Origin: Hymenobacter roseosalivarius DSM 11622
Lineage (GTDB): Bacteria > Bacteroidota > Bacteroidia > Cytophagales > Hymenobacteraceae
Assembly: GCF_900176135.1 (NCBI RefSeq)
Contig: NZ_FWWW01000103.1
Location: forward strand, 7-35,639
Direction: 5' to 3'
DNA: 35,633 bases
A program made the position numbers and the translations under genes. Below the pieces are notes generated by a model that ran no database searches, was not told the DNA's origin, and saw only the letters and a list, made by a program, of their open reading frames with translations. Below, piece after piece: positions 8,495-16,586 of this stretch (positions are counted from its first letter, which is position 1; each line of letters begins with the position of its first letter).

Positions 8495-8512
8495 ATTAAA
8501 ATATTCCAACTA

Positions 8513-9253
8513 ATGCCTCTCCATTCGCCTAAAATCGGCATCATCTCCCAGGCTCGTATGACCAGCACGCGCCTGCCGGGCAAGGTACTGCTGCCCGTGG
8601 CCGGCCAGCCGCTGCTGCAGGTTCATATGGCCCGGCTGCGGGAGAGCGGGCTGCCGATTTATCTGGCAATTACTACGAATGCTACCGACGACCCGTTGGC
8701 GGAGTTTGCCGCGCAGCAGCAGCACTTACCCTGCACCCGGGGTGATGAGCAGGATGTGTTGGGACGCTATTACCAATGCGCGGTTGAAAATCAGCTGGAC
8801 ATTATCGTGCGCGTTACCTCGGATTGCCCCCTACTGGATGGGCAGCTCATCGCGCGGGGCGTGCAGGACTATGTGCGCCAGGAAGATCCCCGCCTCTACC
8901 TCTCCAATGTATTGCGGCGCACTTTTCCCCGGGGTCTCGACTTCGAGATTTTCTCCCGGCAGTTGTTAGACGAGGCGTTCCAGCAGGCTTCCTTACCCAG
9001 CGACCGTGAGCATGTGACGCCCTATATCCACCAGAACCGCTCGGGCCAGGTTCGTTTCCAGCACGTTACCCGCTCTCCCGACCGTAGCCAGTACCGCCTG
9101 ACGGTGGATACCCCCGACGACTTCCGGCTGCTAAAACTTCTCATTGAGCATCACCAGGCCGCCGCGTTGACTTCCGATGAACTCATTGCACTATTGGACC
9201 AGCATCCGGAATTAGTAGCGCTGAACGCTCATATCGAACAAAAGAAGACCTGA
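8513..9253 (+). CDS. pseF: Pseudaminic acid cytidylyltransferase, SpsF/PseF type
   Basis: Predicted last cytosolic step: activation of pseudaminic acid with CTP to CMP-pseudaminic acid. The 246-residue nucleotidyltransferase-fold protein has the N-terminal loop IISQARMTSTRLPGKVLLPV, which contacts the nucleotide, and RVTSDCPLLDG, with the metal-binding Asp. It is closer to Bacillus SpsF (spore-coat polysaccharide locus) than to the NeuA-like PseF of Campylobacter, so the symbol rests on context as well as fold. It overlaps the next gene by one base (TGATG at 9251-9255), pointing to translational coupling with the pseG-pseH fusion. Confidence 0.88.
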   Translation: MPLHSPKIGIISQARMTSTRLPGKVLLPVAGQPLLQVHMARLRESGLPIYLAITTNATDDPLAEFAAQQQHLPCTRGDEQDVLGRYYQCAVENQLDIIVRVTSDCPLLDGQLIARGVQDYVRQEDPRLYLSNVLRRTFPRGLDFEIFSRQLLDEAFQQASLPSDREHVTPYIHQNRSGQVRFQHVTRSPDRSQYRLTVDTPDDFRLLKLLIEHHQAAALTSDELIALLDQHPELVALNAHIEQKKT

Positions 9254-10743
9254 TGCCTGCTACTCCCACCCCGCCCCGCCTCGTGCTCCGGGCCGATGGC
9301 AATCCGCGCATTGGGCTGGGCCATGTGATGCGTCTGCTGGCTTTGGCTGATATACTGCATGACCAGTTTGGGTGTGTATTCGTTATTCAGGAGCCCGCCG
9401 CTGCGCTCCTTGGCCAGCTTGGCGAGTCCTGTTCGGAAGTTATAGAAATGCCCCCCCAGCCCGCGGGCGGCGAGCCGGCCTGGCTGGCACAGCACGTATT
9501 GCGCCCACATGATATACTCGTGCTTGATGGGTACGGCTTCGAGTTCAGTTATCAGGCAGCGGTGCGCCCGTACGTGGCCAGGTTGGTTTGCCTGGATGAT
9601 TTGCACGCCTTCCCTTTTGCCGCCGACTTAGTACTAAACCCCGCGGGGGGCATTTCCGGGGCTAATTACGACTTACGGCAAGTTGGGGCTAAACTCCTGA
9701 GCGGGCCAGCGTACGCGCCCCTGCGGACCGCTTTTCGCGCCGACGCCACCGCGCTTGCCGCTGCTTCGCCCTCATCCGTTTTGGTTTGCCTCGGCGGGGC
9801 CGACCCTACGCACCAGACCCAACGCGTAGCTGCCGCCCTGCTCACGCTGCCCGTCGTTGAGCAAGTGCAGGTAGTAGTAGGCAGCGCTTACACCGGTTGG
9901 GAATCGTTGAGCCAGTGGGCCGAACACGAAGCGCGAGTTACGCTGCATCGAAATTTGCCCCCCAGCGACCTGGCTGGGCTTATGCAGCGCTGCGGGGCGG
10001 CGGTTTGCTCGCCCAGCACCATCAGCTACGAGTATTGCGCGAGTGGGGGCGGCTTGCTTTTCCTGTTGCCCACAGCTGCCAATCAGCGTGATCTGCACGA
10101 GTTTTTGCGGTCGGCCGGCATGGCGCTGCCGTATCCCAGCGCCCCCAATGTATTGACTTCGCCCGAGGTGCCGCGCATCGCGGAGCAGCTGCGAACAGCC
10201 CAGAAGCTGTATTTCGACGGCCACGCTCCTACGCGTCTACGCCAGGCTTTCGCGGTCTTGCGCTTACCTAATGCACCTTTCCAACTACGCCCGGTTACCC
10301 CTTCCGATTCCGCGCAGCTCCTGGCCTGGACGAATGAGCCCACCGTCCGACAGGCTTCCTTCAACCCCCAGCCCGTACCCGCCGAGTTGCATGAGCGGTG
10401 GCTAAATGCCCGTCTTGCTGATCCCTATGCCTTGCTGCTCATGGCCGAAGAGGAGGCTGCCGGCGCGCCCGTTGGGCTTATTCGCTTTAATATCTCACAC
10501 GATGAGGCCACGCTGAGCTACCTGCTCGATCCTGGGTATCGGGCGCGCGGCTGGGCGGCTTTGCTGCTGGCCCTGGGCACAGCGCATCTGGCACGGGCAT
10601 TTCCTCAGCTGCGCCGCATAGTCGGGCATGTGCAGCTGCGTAACCAGGCTTCATTGCGGGCATTCGAGCGCGCTGGCTATACGCTGTTACCTACCCCATT
10701 ATCAGGCGAGCCTGATTCAGTTACCTTTGCGTGGCGGCTATAA
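9253..10743 (+). CDS. pseG: Bifunctional PseG hydrolase / PseH N-acetyltransferase
   Basis: Two pathway steps on one 496-residue chain. Residues 1 to about 335 are PseG/SpsG-like, removing UDP from UDP-2,4-diacetamido-2,4,6-trideoxy-beta-L-altropyranose. The family signature RADGNPRIGLGHVMRLLALA is present with the catalytic His at about 24, followed by CLGGADPTHQT and the SPSTISYEYCASG donor-binding region. Residues from about 342 form a GNAT acetyltransferase (FQLRPVTPSD ... LLDPGYRARGWAALLLALG ... LRNQASLRAFERAGY). It contains the RxRGxA acetyl-CoA loop, fitting PseH, which acetylates the 4-amino group. No separate pseH was found, so the fusion supplies it. It is coupled to pseF and followed by a REPIN-like element. 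Confidence 0.92.
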   Translation: MPATPTPPRLVLRADGNPRIGLGHVMRLLALADILHDQFGCVFVIQEPAAALLGQLGESCSEVIEMPPQPAGGEPAWLAQHVLRPHDILVLDGYGFEFSYQAAVRPYVARLVCLDDLHAFPFAADLVLNPAGGISGANYDLRQVGAKLLSGPAYAPLRTAFRADATALAAASPSSVLVCLGGADPTHQTQRVAAALLTLPVVEQVQVVVGSAYTGWESLSQWAEHEARVTLHRNLPPSDLAGLMQRCGAAVCSPSTISYEYCASGGGLLFLLPTAANQRDLHEFLRSAGMALPYPSAPNVLTSPEVPRIAEQLRTAQKLYFDGHAPTRLRQAFAVLRLPNAPFQLRPVTPSDSAQLLAWTNEPTVRQASFNPQPVPAELHERWLNARLADPYALLLMAEEEAAGAPVGLIRFNISHDEATLSYLLDPGYRARGWAALLLALGTAHLARAFPQLRRIVGHVQLRNQASLRAFERAGYTLLPTPLSGEPDSVTFAWRL

Positions 10744-10756
10744 CCGTATCGGGCGC

Positions 10757-10882
10757 GGTGGTACTACGACTTTGGAGTCGTAGTACCACTATCGTTGAAC
10801 GAGATGGCTGGGGGGCTTTTTTTAATAATTGCAGGCATCAGCAACGATAGTGGTACTACGACTTTGGAGTCGTAGTACCACC
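10757..10882. repeat. REPIN-like compound palindrome, family A copy 1
   Basis: Two hairpins with the stem GGTACTACGACT (TTGG loop) flank a spacer. The inner half plus ACTATCGTTG forms a perfect 22-base inverted repeat (10776-10797 with 10842-10863). The whole 126-base unit can therefore fold as two hairpins or as one long cruciform. The spacer holds a GGGGGGCTTTTTTT word at 10810. It separates pseG-pseH from pseI. Copy 2 lies at 14689-14798. Confidence 0.92.
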
Positions 10883-10923
10883 GTGCCGAATTAAAAACCA
10901 GCTTGCCCAAACTCCTTGAAACT

Positions 10924-11958
10924 ATGCATATCGGTTCCCGCCCTATCGGCCCCGACTATCCGCCTCTCATTATTGCTGAGCTTAGTGGCAACCATAATCA
11001 GTCGCTGGAGCGCGCTTTTGCGATTATTGATGCTGTAGCGGCGGCCGGGGCGCACGCCATCAAGCTCCAGACCTATACCGCCGACACCATGACCTTGCCC
11101 GGTGCCTACCGCATCGACGACCCCAGCTCGCTGTGGTACGGGCGGGAATTGCACGAGCTGTATCAGGAGGCCTATACGCCCTGGGAGTGGCACCAGCCGT
11201 TATTTGAGCGGGCCAAATCGCTCGGTATGCTGGCCTTCAGCTCGCCTTTTGATGAGACAGCCGTGGATTTTCTGGAAACGCTCGACGTGCCCGCCTACAA
11301 GATTGCTTCTTTTGAGAATACCGATTGGCCCCTGCTGCGGCGCGTGGCCGCCACCGGCAAACCCGTGATTATGAGCACCGGCGCGAGCACCCTGGCCGAA
11401 GTAGCGGAGGCCGTAGACGTGCTTCGCGAAGCCGGCTGCCGGGAGCTGATTCTGCTCAAATGCACCAGCACTTACCCCGCCACGCCCCAGAACACCAACC
11501 TGCGCACGATACCGCATCTGGCCCAGCTTTTCCCGGCTTGCCCCGTGGGCCTCTCCGACCATACCATGGGCGTGGGCGCGGCCGTGGCGGCCGTAGCGCT
11601 GGGGGCCTGCGTCATTGAAAAGCACGTAACGCTGCGTCGCACCGATGGCGGCGTCGATTCGGCTTTCTCGCTGGAGCCGGAGGAAGTTGCCGCTCTGGTT
11701 ATCGAAACGGAGCGCGCCTGGCAGGCCTTAGGGCATATACAATATGGAGTGCAGCGGGCTGAGGAAAAAAGCCGCTTGTACAAGCGCTCCCTCTACGTGG
11801 CCCAGGATATTCGGGCAGGCGAGGTGTTTACCAAAGAAAACCTGCGAGTAGTGCGTCCCGGCGACGGCCTGCCGCCCCGCTACTTTGACCAGCTGTTGGG
11901 TAAGCCCGCCCGCCAGGAGCTGCGGGCCGGCACGCCGCTTACCTGGGAAGCTTTGTAG
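10924..11958 (+). CDS. pseI: Pseudaminic acid synthase PseI
   Basis: Condenses 2,4-diacetamido-2,4,6-trideoxy-L-altrose with phosphoenolpyruvate to give pseudaminic acid. The 344-residue protein has the NeuB-type TIM barrel with the diagnostic opening IAELSGNHNQSLERA and KLQTYTADTMTL. Further barrel motifs are FSSPFDETAVDFLE, YKIASFE, ILLKCTSTYPA and GLSDHTMG. A C-terminal SAF (antifreeze-like) domain starts near residue 280 (RSLYVAQDIRAGE). The family opening MHIGSRPIGPDYPPLIIAE supports the ATG at 10924 over the TTG at 10903. The AELSGNHNQ form is typical of PseI as opposed to NeuB or LegI. A REPIN-like unit in the upstream gap may affect how it is expressed with pseG. Confidence 0.95.
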   Translation: MHIGSRPIGPDYPPLIIAELSGNHNQSLERAFAIIDAVAAAGAHAIKLQTYTADTMTLPGAYRIDDPSSLWYGRELHELYQEAYTPWEWHQPLFERAKSLGMLAFSSPFDETAVDFLETLDVPAYKIASFENTDWPLLRRVAATGKPVIMSTGASTLAEVAEAVDVLREAGCRELILLKCTSTYPATPQNTNLRTIPHLAQLFPACPVGLSDHTMGVGAAVAAVALGACVIEKHVTLRRTDGGVDSAFSLEPEEVAALVIETERAWQALGHIQYGVQRAEEKSRLYKRSLYVAQDIRAGEVFTKENLRVVRPGDGLPPRYFDQLLGKPARQELRAGTPLTWEAL

Positions 11959-11965
11959 TCGCATC

Positions 11966-13258
11966 ATGCCCTACCTGGCCCAGCTCGTTGCCCGCACCCG
12001 CGACATTCTGCAACTGCGCTTCACCGATTTATTCGCCCAGCTTCCACCCCGGATGCTGGGGGGCATTTCGCCGCACAATCCGCTGAAGCGCTTGGCGAAA
12101 GTGCTGGGCTACGCGGGTCTGCGGCTGGCAGGCAACCTGCTGCGGCCCGTGCGCAACGCGGAACAGCTCCGGGGGGCAATTTGGCTGTATGTGGTCAGTC
12201 AGAACAACTACGAAGCGCTCGATTTCATCCGGCAGGAGCTACTAGGCAGCGTATTCGTGGCTGGTCAAAGCAAACAGATTGGGCGCTATAACGCGGCCGT
12301 AAACCGACTTTCGCTGCGGCGCAAGCTGCTGTATTACTGGCAGTTTCCGCTGGTGCTGGCCGGGCTGTGGCGCACGGAAGGAGGCCGCGCCCTGCGCTTT
12401 TTCGACTTGATATTCAACGCCATCGGCTACTACGAAGTGTACGGGCAGGCGCTGCGTCATTATAAGCCCCGCGCCATCATTTTTGCCAACGACCACAACG
12501 ACGACGCCCGCGCTCTGCTGCTGGCGGCCCGCGCCCACGGCGTACCCACGGCTTATGTGCAGCACGCCAGCGTGAGCACCTATTTTCCGCCCCTAGGCTT
12601 TGATTTGAACCTGCTGGAAGGTCAGGACGCACTGGATAAATACCGGCAGTGCGGCCCCATCCGGGGCCGCGTGGAACTGATCGGAATGCCCAAAGCCGAC
12701 GCTTTTCTGAGCCAGCGCAACACCGAGCCCGCCGTGCGGCGGGTGGGCATTGCGGCCAATTTGCTGGACGACACGGGTGCTATCCGAACAGCTGTTGCCT
12801 ACGTAGTGCAGCAGTTTCCTGCCCTCACATTCACTTTCCGCGCCCACCCCGGTGATACCCGCGACTTCAGCTTTCTGCGGCAGCACTCGCACCTACGGTT
12901 TTCGGATGCGCGCCGGGAGAATGTATTTGAGTTTTTACAGCAACAGGATGCCCTGATTGCCGCCGACACCTCCACCCACCTCGAAGCTACGCTGCTCAAT
13001 CTGGCGAGCATTTACTATCGCTTTGGTACTCATACAGTTGCTGATGATTATTACGGCTACGTAGCGCGTGGATTGGTAGAGCGAGCGGCCAACCTGCCGG
13101 AATTGGCGGCGCTACTGCGTAAAAGCCAGCGGTATAAGCTGACCGACCTCTACCGACGCGCTGCCTACTACAACGCCACGCTGGGCACCCCCGACGAAGG
13201 CCACAGCCAGACGCGGGTGGTGAGGCAGCTGCGGGAGTGGCTGCGAAATGAAGGATAA
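11966..13258 (+). CDS. Candidate nonulosonic-acid or related glycosyltransferase, GT-B-like
   Basis: A 430-residue cytosolic protein of uncertain family, resembling capsule/surface-carbohydrate GT-B proteins. Visible features include ANDHNDD at about 173-179, YVQHASVS with QH at about 197, an RAHPGD segment near 290 (an HP motif), and ADTSTHLEATLLN near 331 (a Ser/Thr motif). HP and S/T motifs in this order occur in several bacterial sialyltransferase families and in CDP-glycerol transferases. With its start 8 bases after the pseI stop, it is a reasonable candidate to transfer CMP-pseudaminic acid. That is inference from motif order and position. The start is the ATG at 11966; the longer frame overlaps the pseI end. 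Confidence 0.7.
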   Translation: MPYLAQLVARTRDILQLRFTDLFAQLPPRMLGGISPHNPLKRLAKVLGYAGLRLAGNLLRPVRNAEQLRGAIWLYVVSQNNYEALDFIRQELLGSVFVAGQSKQIGRYNAAVNRLSLRRKLLYYWQFPLVLAGLWRTEGGRALRFFDLIFNAIGYYEVYGQALRHYKPRAIIFANDHNDDARALLLAARAHGVPTAYVQHASVSTYFPPLGFDLNLLEGQDALDKYRQCGPIRGRVELIGMPKADAFLSQRNTEPAVRRVGIAANLLDDTGAIRTAVAYVVQQFPALTFTFRAHPGDTRDFSFLRQHSHLRFSDARRENVFEFLQQQDALIAADTSTHLEATLLNLASIYYRFGTHTVADDYYGYVARGLVERAANLPELAALLRKSQRYKLTDLYRRAAYYNATLGTPDEGHSQTRVVRQLREWLRNEG

Positions 13259-13308
13259 GCTTTAGCTTGGCCCCCGCCGACACCAGATGCCGGCCTGCTT
13301 TCTGACAA

Positions 13309-14715
13309 ATGACCCTCGGCAATTTGCACGCTCCCTCCGGTTCGACAGAATTCCACGCCCCCGCGCCCCCGGCCGTGCGGCTGGCGTACGTGCTGCGGCA
13401 CTTCCGGCTGGCGTACGCGGCAGTGCCGGAAGAGCTATCGGTGGGCTACCCCGAGACGCACCCACATCTGGAAATAGCCGACGCGGCCAGCGGCTTCTTT
13501 CAAGCCAAGGCCCCTTACCCGCCCGCCCCAAATTGGCGCGAGTGGCAGGGCCAGCAGATTCCGGTTTTCTTTGATTTGACCCCCGAAAAGCCGCTACTGG
13601 AGCTGCTGCCTAGTAATCGCGCCCGTATCCATGCCGACCTGATTTCGGCCGCTTTCTACCTGCTCAGCGGCTGGCAGGAATATTTTTCTGCGGAGCGCGA
13701 CCAGCACGGCCGGTTTCCGTACGCGGCCAGCGTGCAGCAGCGGTACGGCTTCGTGGCAGTGCCGGTGGTGAATTATTACTTTGATATTCTGCGGACGGCC
13801 GTGGAGCATATTACCGGCCAGCAGGCACTCGCACGCCGCTGGGGGGCAAATGCCGCGCCTTTCGCCGCCTTCATCACCCACGACATTGACAATTGCCAGA
13901 GTGCCTGGAAATCTGAAGGCAAGGCGGCCTTGCGCGGGGGGCAGATTGCGCGCTTTGGGCGCTTGCTCGTGCGCCGCCTGCAAGGGCGCGACGCTTGGAA
14001 CAATCTGGAAGAAGTGCAGGCCGAAACCGGGCGCTGGGGAGCAAAATCCACGTTTTTCTTTCTGGGCAATCCGCGCCGCGCCGCCAACGGTACCCGCAAT
14101 GCCGACTACGATCTGACAAAGCCACGCTTCCAGCAGCGCATTCGAAACCTGGCCTCGGCGGGCGCTGAAGTAGCTACGCACGGCAGCCTCGGCACGGCCC
14201 AGAATGCCTCCCAGCTCCAGCAGGAGAAAGCCAAACTGCCGGTGGCGGCCCTCGGCGCCCGCTTTCACTATCTGAGCTGGGAGCCGCGCCAGACGCCGCA
14301 GGTAGTAGCCGCTGCCGGCTTAGCTTATGATTCAACTTTGGGCTTTGCCGAGCACTTTGGCTTTCGCAATTCGTATTGCCTCCCGTTTCATCCCTTTGAT
14401 TTTGAGTACGGTAAAGCCTTTGATTTCCTCGAAATTCCGCTCAACGTCATGGATACCACCCTGCATCACCCCAATTACCTCCAACTGGCTCCCGATGAAA
14501 TAGGGCCCGCTCTCAGGCCGATGTTTGAGCAAATCGAGCGCTTCGGCGGGGTGTGTACCGTGCTCTGGCACAATGAGAATTTTGCCCCCCAGAACCAGAA
14601 AAACGGCCCCCGGCAGTTCCACGAGCTACTGCACTACCTTCACGGCCGGGGCGCGGCTTTTGTCAATGGCACGGACATCCTGAACTGGAGTGGTACTACG
14701 ACTCCAAAGTCGTAG
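13309..14715 (+). CDS. Polysaccharide deacetylase-like protein
   Basis: A 468-residue protein whose C-terminal half resembles the NodB/polysaccharide deacetylase fold. The metal-binding motif FITHDIDN (HDxD) lies near residue 189, ATHGSL near 286 supplies a further His, and HYLSWEPRQTPQVVAAAGLAYDSTLGF follows the family layout. The first 150 residues form an N-terminal region common in Bacteroidota proteins of this type. No signal peptide is visible, so action on a cytoplasmic glycan intermediate is possible. It sits between the candidate transferase and the flippase. The last residues (SGTTTPKS) and the TAG stop are encoded by a palindromic repeat, so the native C-terminus may have been replaced. 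Confidence 0.8.
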   Translation: MTLGNLHAPSGSTEFHAPAPPAVRLAYVLRHFRLAYAAVPEELSVGYPETHPHLEIADAASGFFQAKAPYPPAPNWREWQGQQIPVFFDLTPEKPLLELLPSNRARIHADLISAAFYLLSGWQEYFSAERDQHGRFPYAASVQQRYGFVAVPVVNYYFDILRTAVEHITGQQALARRWGANAAPFAAFITHDIDNCQSAWKSEGKAALRGGQIARFGRLLVRRLQGRDAWNNLEEVQAETGRWGAKSTFFFLGNPRRAANGTRNADYDLTKPRFQQRIRNLASAGAEVATHGSLGTAQNASQLQQEKAKLPVAALGARFHYLSWEPRQTPQVVAAAGLAYDSTLGFAEHFGFRNSYCLPFHPFDFEYGKAFDFLEIPLNVMDTTLHHPNYLQLAPDEIGPALRPMFEQIERFGGVCTVLWHNENFAPQNQKNGPRQFHELLHYLHGRGAAFVNGTDILNWSGTTTPKS

Positions 14716-14798
14716 TACCACTATCGTTGAACGACCTTTGGAGGTGCAGGCGTCAGCAACGATAGTGGTACTACAACGAAAAGAGTCGTAGTACCACT
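14689..14798. repeat. REPIN-like compound palindrome, family A copy 2
   Basis: Same architecture as 10757-10882: AGTGGTACTACGACT with a CCAA loop forms a perfect 15-base stem, then an inner inverted repeat reaches CAACGATAGTGGTACTAC, then a second, looser hairpin with an 11-base stem. The spacer differs from copy 1 (ACCTTTGGAGGT in place of the G6C word), but GCAGGC(A/G)TCAGCAACGATAG is shared. It overlaps the deacetylase-like gene's end and lies 40 bases before the flippase start. Confidence 0.92.
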
Positions 14799-14838
14799 CG
14801 CCCACCAACAACCACTAAACCAATCAACTACGTAACTA

Positions 14839-16317
14839 TTGGGCATCGTTCAGCGGCAGGGGCTGCGCAACACCATTATTGCCTATATCGGGCTGGGGCT
14901 GGGCTTCGTGAATACCGTACTGGTGCTGCCCAACCTGCTGGCCGCCGACCAGATCGGGCTCACGCGGGTACTGGTATCGGTGGCGACCATTTACGCCCAG
15001 CTCGCGGCCTTTGGCTTTGCCAGCACGGGCATCCGGTTTTTTCCGTATTTCCGCGATAAAGCCGCTGGCCACCAAGGGTTTCTACCCCTGCTGCTGGGCG
15101 TTCCGCTGCTCGGTTTTGCTGTCATGACGGTGGCCTACGTACTGGCCCGCCCGGTGCTGCTGGCCCAGTACGAGCGCGACGCGGCCCTGCTCAACCCTTA
15201 CTATTTCTGGGGGGCAATTCTGGCCCTGTTTGTTCTGTTTTACTCCTTGCAGGATGCGTATCTGAAGGCCTTATATCAAACGGCATTTTCGTCCTTCGTG
15301 CAGGATATTCTGCTGCGCATACTCACGGTAATCGCGGCGCTCCTGTTCGCCCTGGGCTACTTGTCTTTCCACGGGTTTGTGCTGGCTTTTATTGGCAGCT
15401 ACGGCCTGGCTACGCTGCTGCTCACGCTGTACGTGGTGCGGCTGGGCGAGTGGCACTGGCGGCCGAGGCGCGCTGCGCTTACGGTGGTGCCGGCGCGGGA
15501 AGTGCTCAGCTTCAGCGGGTTCGTTATTCTGTCCAGCCTGTCGGGCTCCATCATCGGCTCCATCGACTCGCTGATGGTGGGCTCCGGCATCAGTTTGGCC
15601 GCTACGGGCATCTACACCACAGCGTTTTTTATCAGCACCGCACTTACCATTCCGGCCCGGTCGCTGAACAAGATTGCGTTTCCACTGCTGGCCGAGTACT
15701 GGAAAGCGCAGGAGTTGCCCCGCATGGCCGATTTTTACCGCCGCACCACCCGCCTCAATACTGTGGTCGGGTGCTGGCTGGCGCTGGGTATTGGCTTGAA
15801 TCTGGACTTTATCTATTCCTTAATGCGGCCTGAATTCGCGGCCGGCACCACGGTCGTGCTCCTGCTGCTGGCCGGCCGCCTCTTCGACAACATCACGGGC
15901 GTAAACGGCCTGATCCTGGTCACCTCGCCCCGCTACCGCTTCGATCTGGTGTTCAACGTGTCGCTGGCGGCGGCCACGGTGCTGCTCAATCTGCTCCTGA
16001 TTCCGCTCTATGGCCTCACCGGCGCGGCCCTGGCTACCCTGCTGGCCATGACCAGCATCAACGTGGCCCGCACCTGGTTTGTGTGGCGCGCCTACGGCTT
16101 GCAGCCGTTTGATTTTCGGATTCCGCTGGTGCTGGGCGTCGCGGTGGCGGCCGGCGCGGCGGCGTGGCTGGTGCCGGCAGTGCATTCTCTGTTTACTACC
16201 ATGCTGGTCCGCGCCATCGTGCTTACGGGCGTGTACGGGGGGCTTTTATTGCTGACGCGGGCCGTGCCGGAGGTAAGCAACCTGTGGCAGCAGGTGCGCC
16301 AACGGCTGCGTTTTTAG
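14839..16317 (+). CDS. Wzx-type polysaccharide flippase (MOP superfamily)
   Basis: A 492-residue polytopic inner-membrane protein, with about 12-14 hydrophobic segments spread through its length. It belongs to the polysaccharide biosynthesis/export branch of the MOP superfamily and probably flips lipid-linked glycan units that carry the sugars made by the neighbouring genes. Typical family stretches are the N-terminal helix NTIIAYIGLGLGFVNTVLVLP and SGFVILSSLSGSIIGSIDSLMVG in the middle. A TAA stop lies two codons before TTG at 14839 in the same frame, and no ATG is available until about residue 96, so a TTG start is likely. The 5' region is short and begins right after REPIN-like copy 2. Confidence 0.88.
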   Translation: MGIVQRQGLRNTIIAYIGLGLGFVNTVLVLPNLLAADQIGLTRVLVSVATIYAQLAAFGFASTGIRFFPYFRDKAAGHQGFLPLLLGVPLLGFAVMTVAYVLARPVLLAQYERDAALLNPYYFWGAILALFVLFYSLQDAYLKALYQTAFSSFVQDILLRILTVIAALLFALGYLSFHGFVLAFIGSYGLATLLLTLYVVRLGEWHWRPRRAALTVVPAREVLSFSGFVILSSLSGSIIGSIDSLMVGSGISLAATGIYTTAFFISTALTIPARSLNKIAFPLLAEYWKAQELPRMADFYRRTTRLNTVVGCWLALGIGLNLDFIYSLMRPEFAAGTTVVLLLLAGRLFDNITGVNGLILVTSPRYRFDLVFNVSLAAATVLLNLLLIPLYGLTGAALATLLAMTSINVARTWFVWRAYGLQPFDFRIPLVLGVAVAAGAAAWLVPAVHSLFTTMLVRAIVLTGVYGGLLLLTRAVPEVSNLWQQVRQRLRF

Positions 16318-16346
16318 GATTGTACATTCAGTTATCTAACCCAAGG

Positions 16347-16514
16347 TGCGGAGTAGCCGCGCAGCGGCGGCAGGTGTGTAGTACACCGAATACAAAAGGG
16401 CCACAGCCGCGGAGCGGCGACAGTGGCGCCCGCAAATCTGTCGCCGCTCCGCGGCTCATGCGCCTGTTTTTGGTCCTTTCTACACACCTGCCGCCGCTCC
16501 GCGGCTACTCCGCA
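16347..16514. repeat. Nested palindromic element, family B
   Basis: Outer arms of 35 bases (16347-16381 and 16480-16514) are reverse complements with one mismatch. Inside them is a perfect 19-base inverted repeat (16405-16423 and 16438-16456) rich in CCGCGGAGCGGCG. The same GCCGCTCCGCGGCT core occurs in both levels, so the element looks built from repeated copies of a smaller palindrome. It lies between the flippase and the terminator. Confidence 0.9.
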
Positions 16515-16529
16515 ACTTCGTTCATCTAT

Positions 16530-16569
16530 AAAAAAGCCCCCCGTACAAGCTGTAGCGGGGGGCTTTTTA
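16530..16569. terminator. Bidirectional terminator between flippase and permease
   Basis: A6-GCCCCCCG, a short spacer, then CGGGGGGC-T5: a strong GC stem with A and T tracts on either side. It lies between convergent genes and is made of two inverted copies of the G6C word. Confidence 0.92.
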
Positions 16570-16586
16570 TGGATAACTTGTATTCT

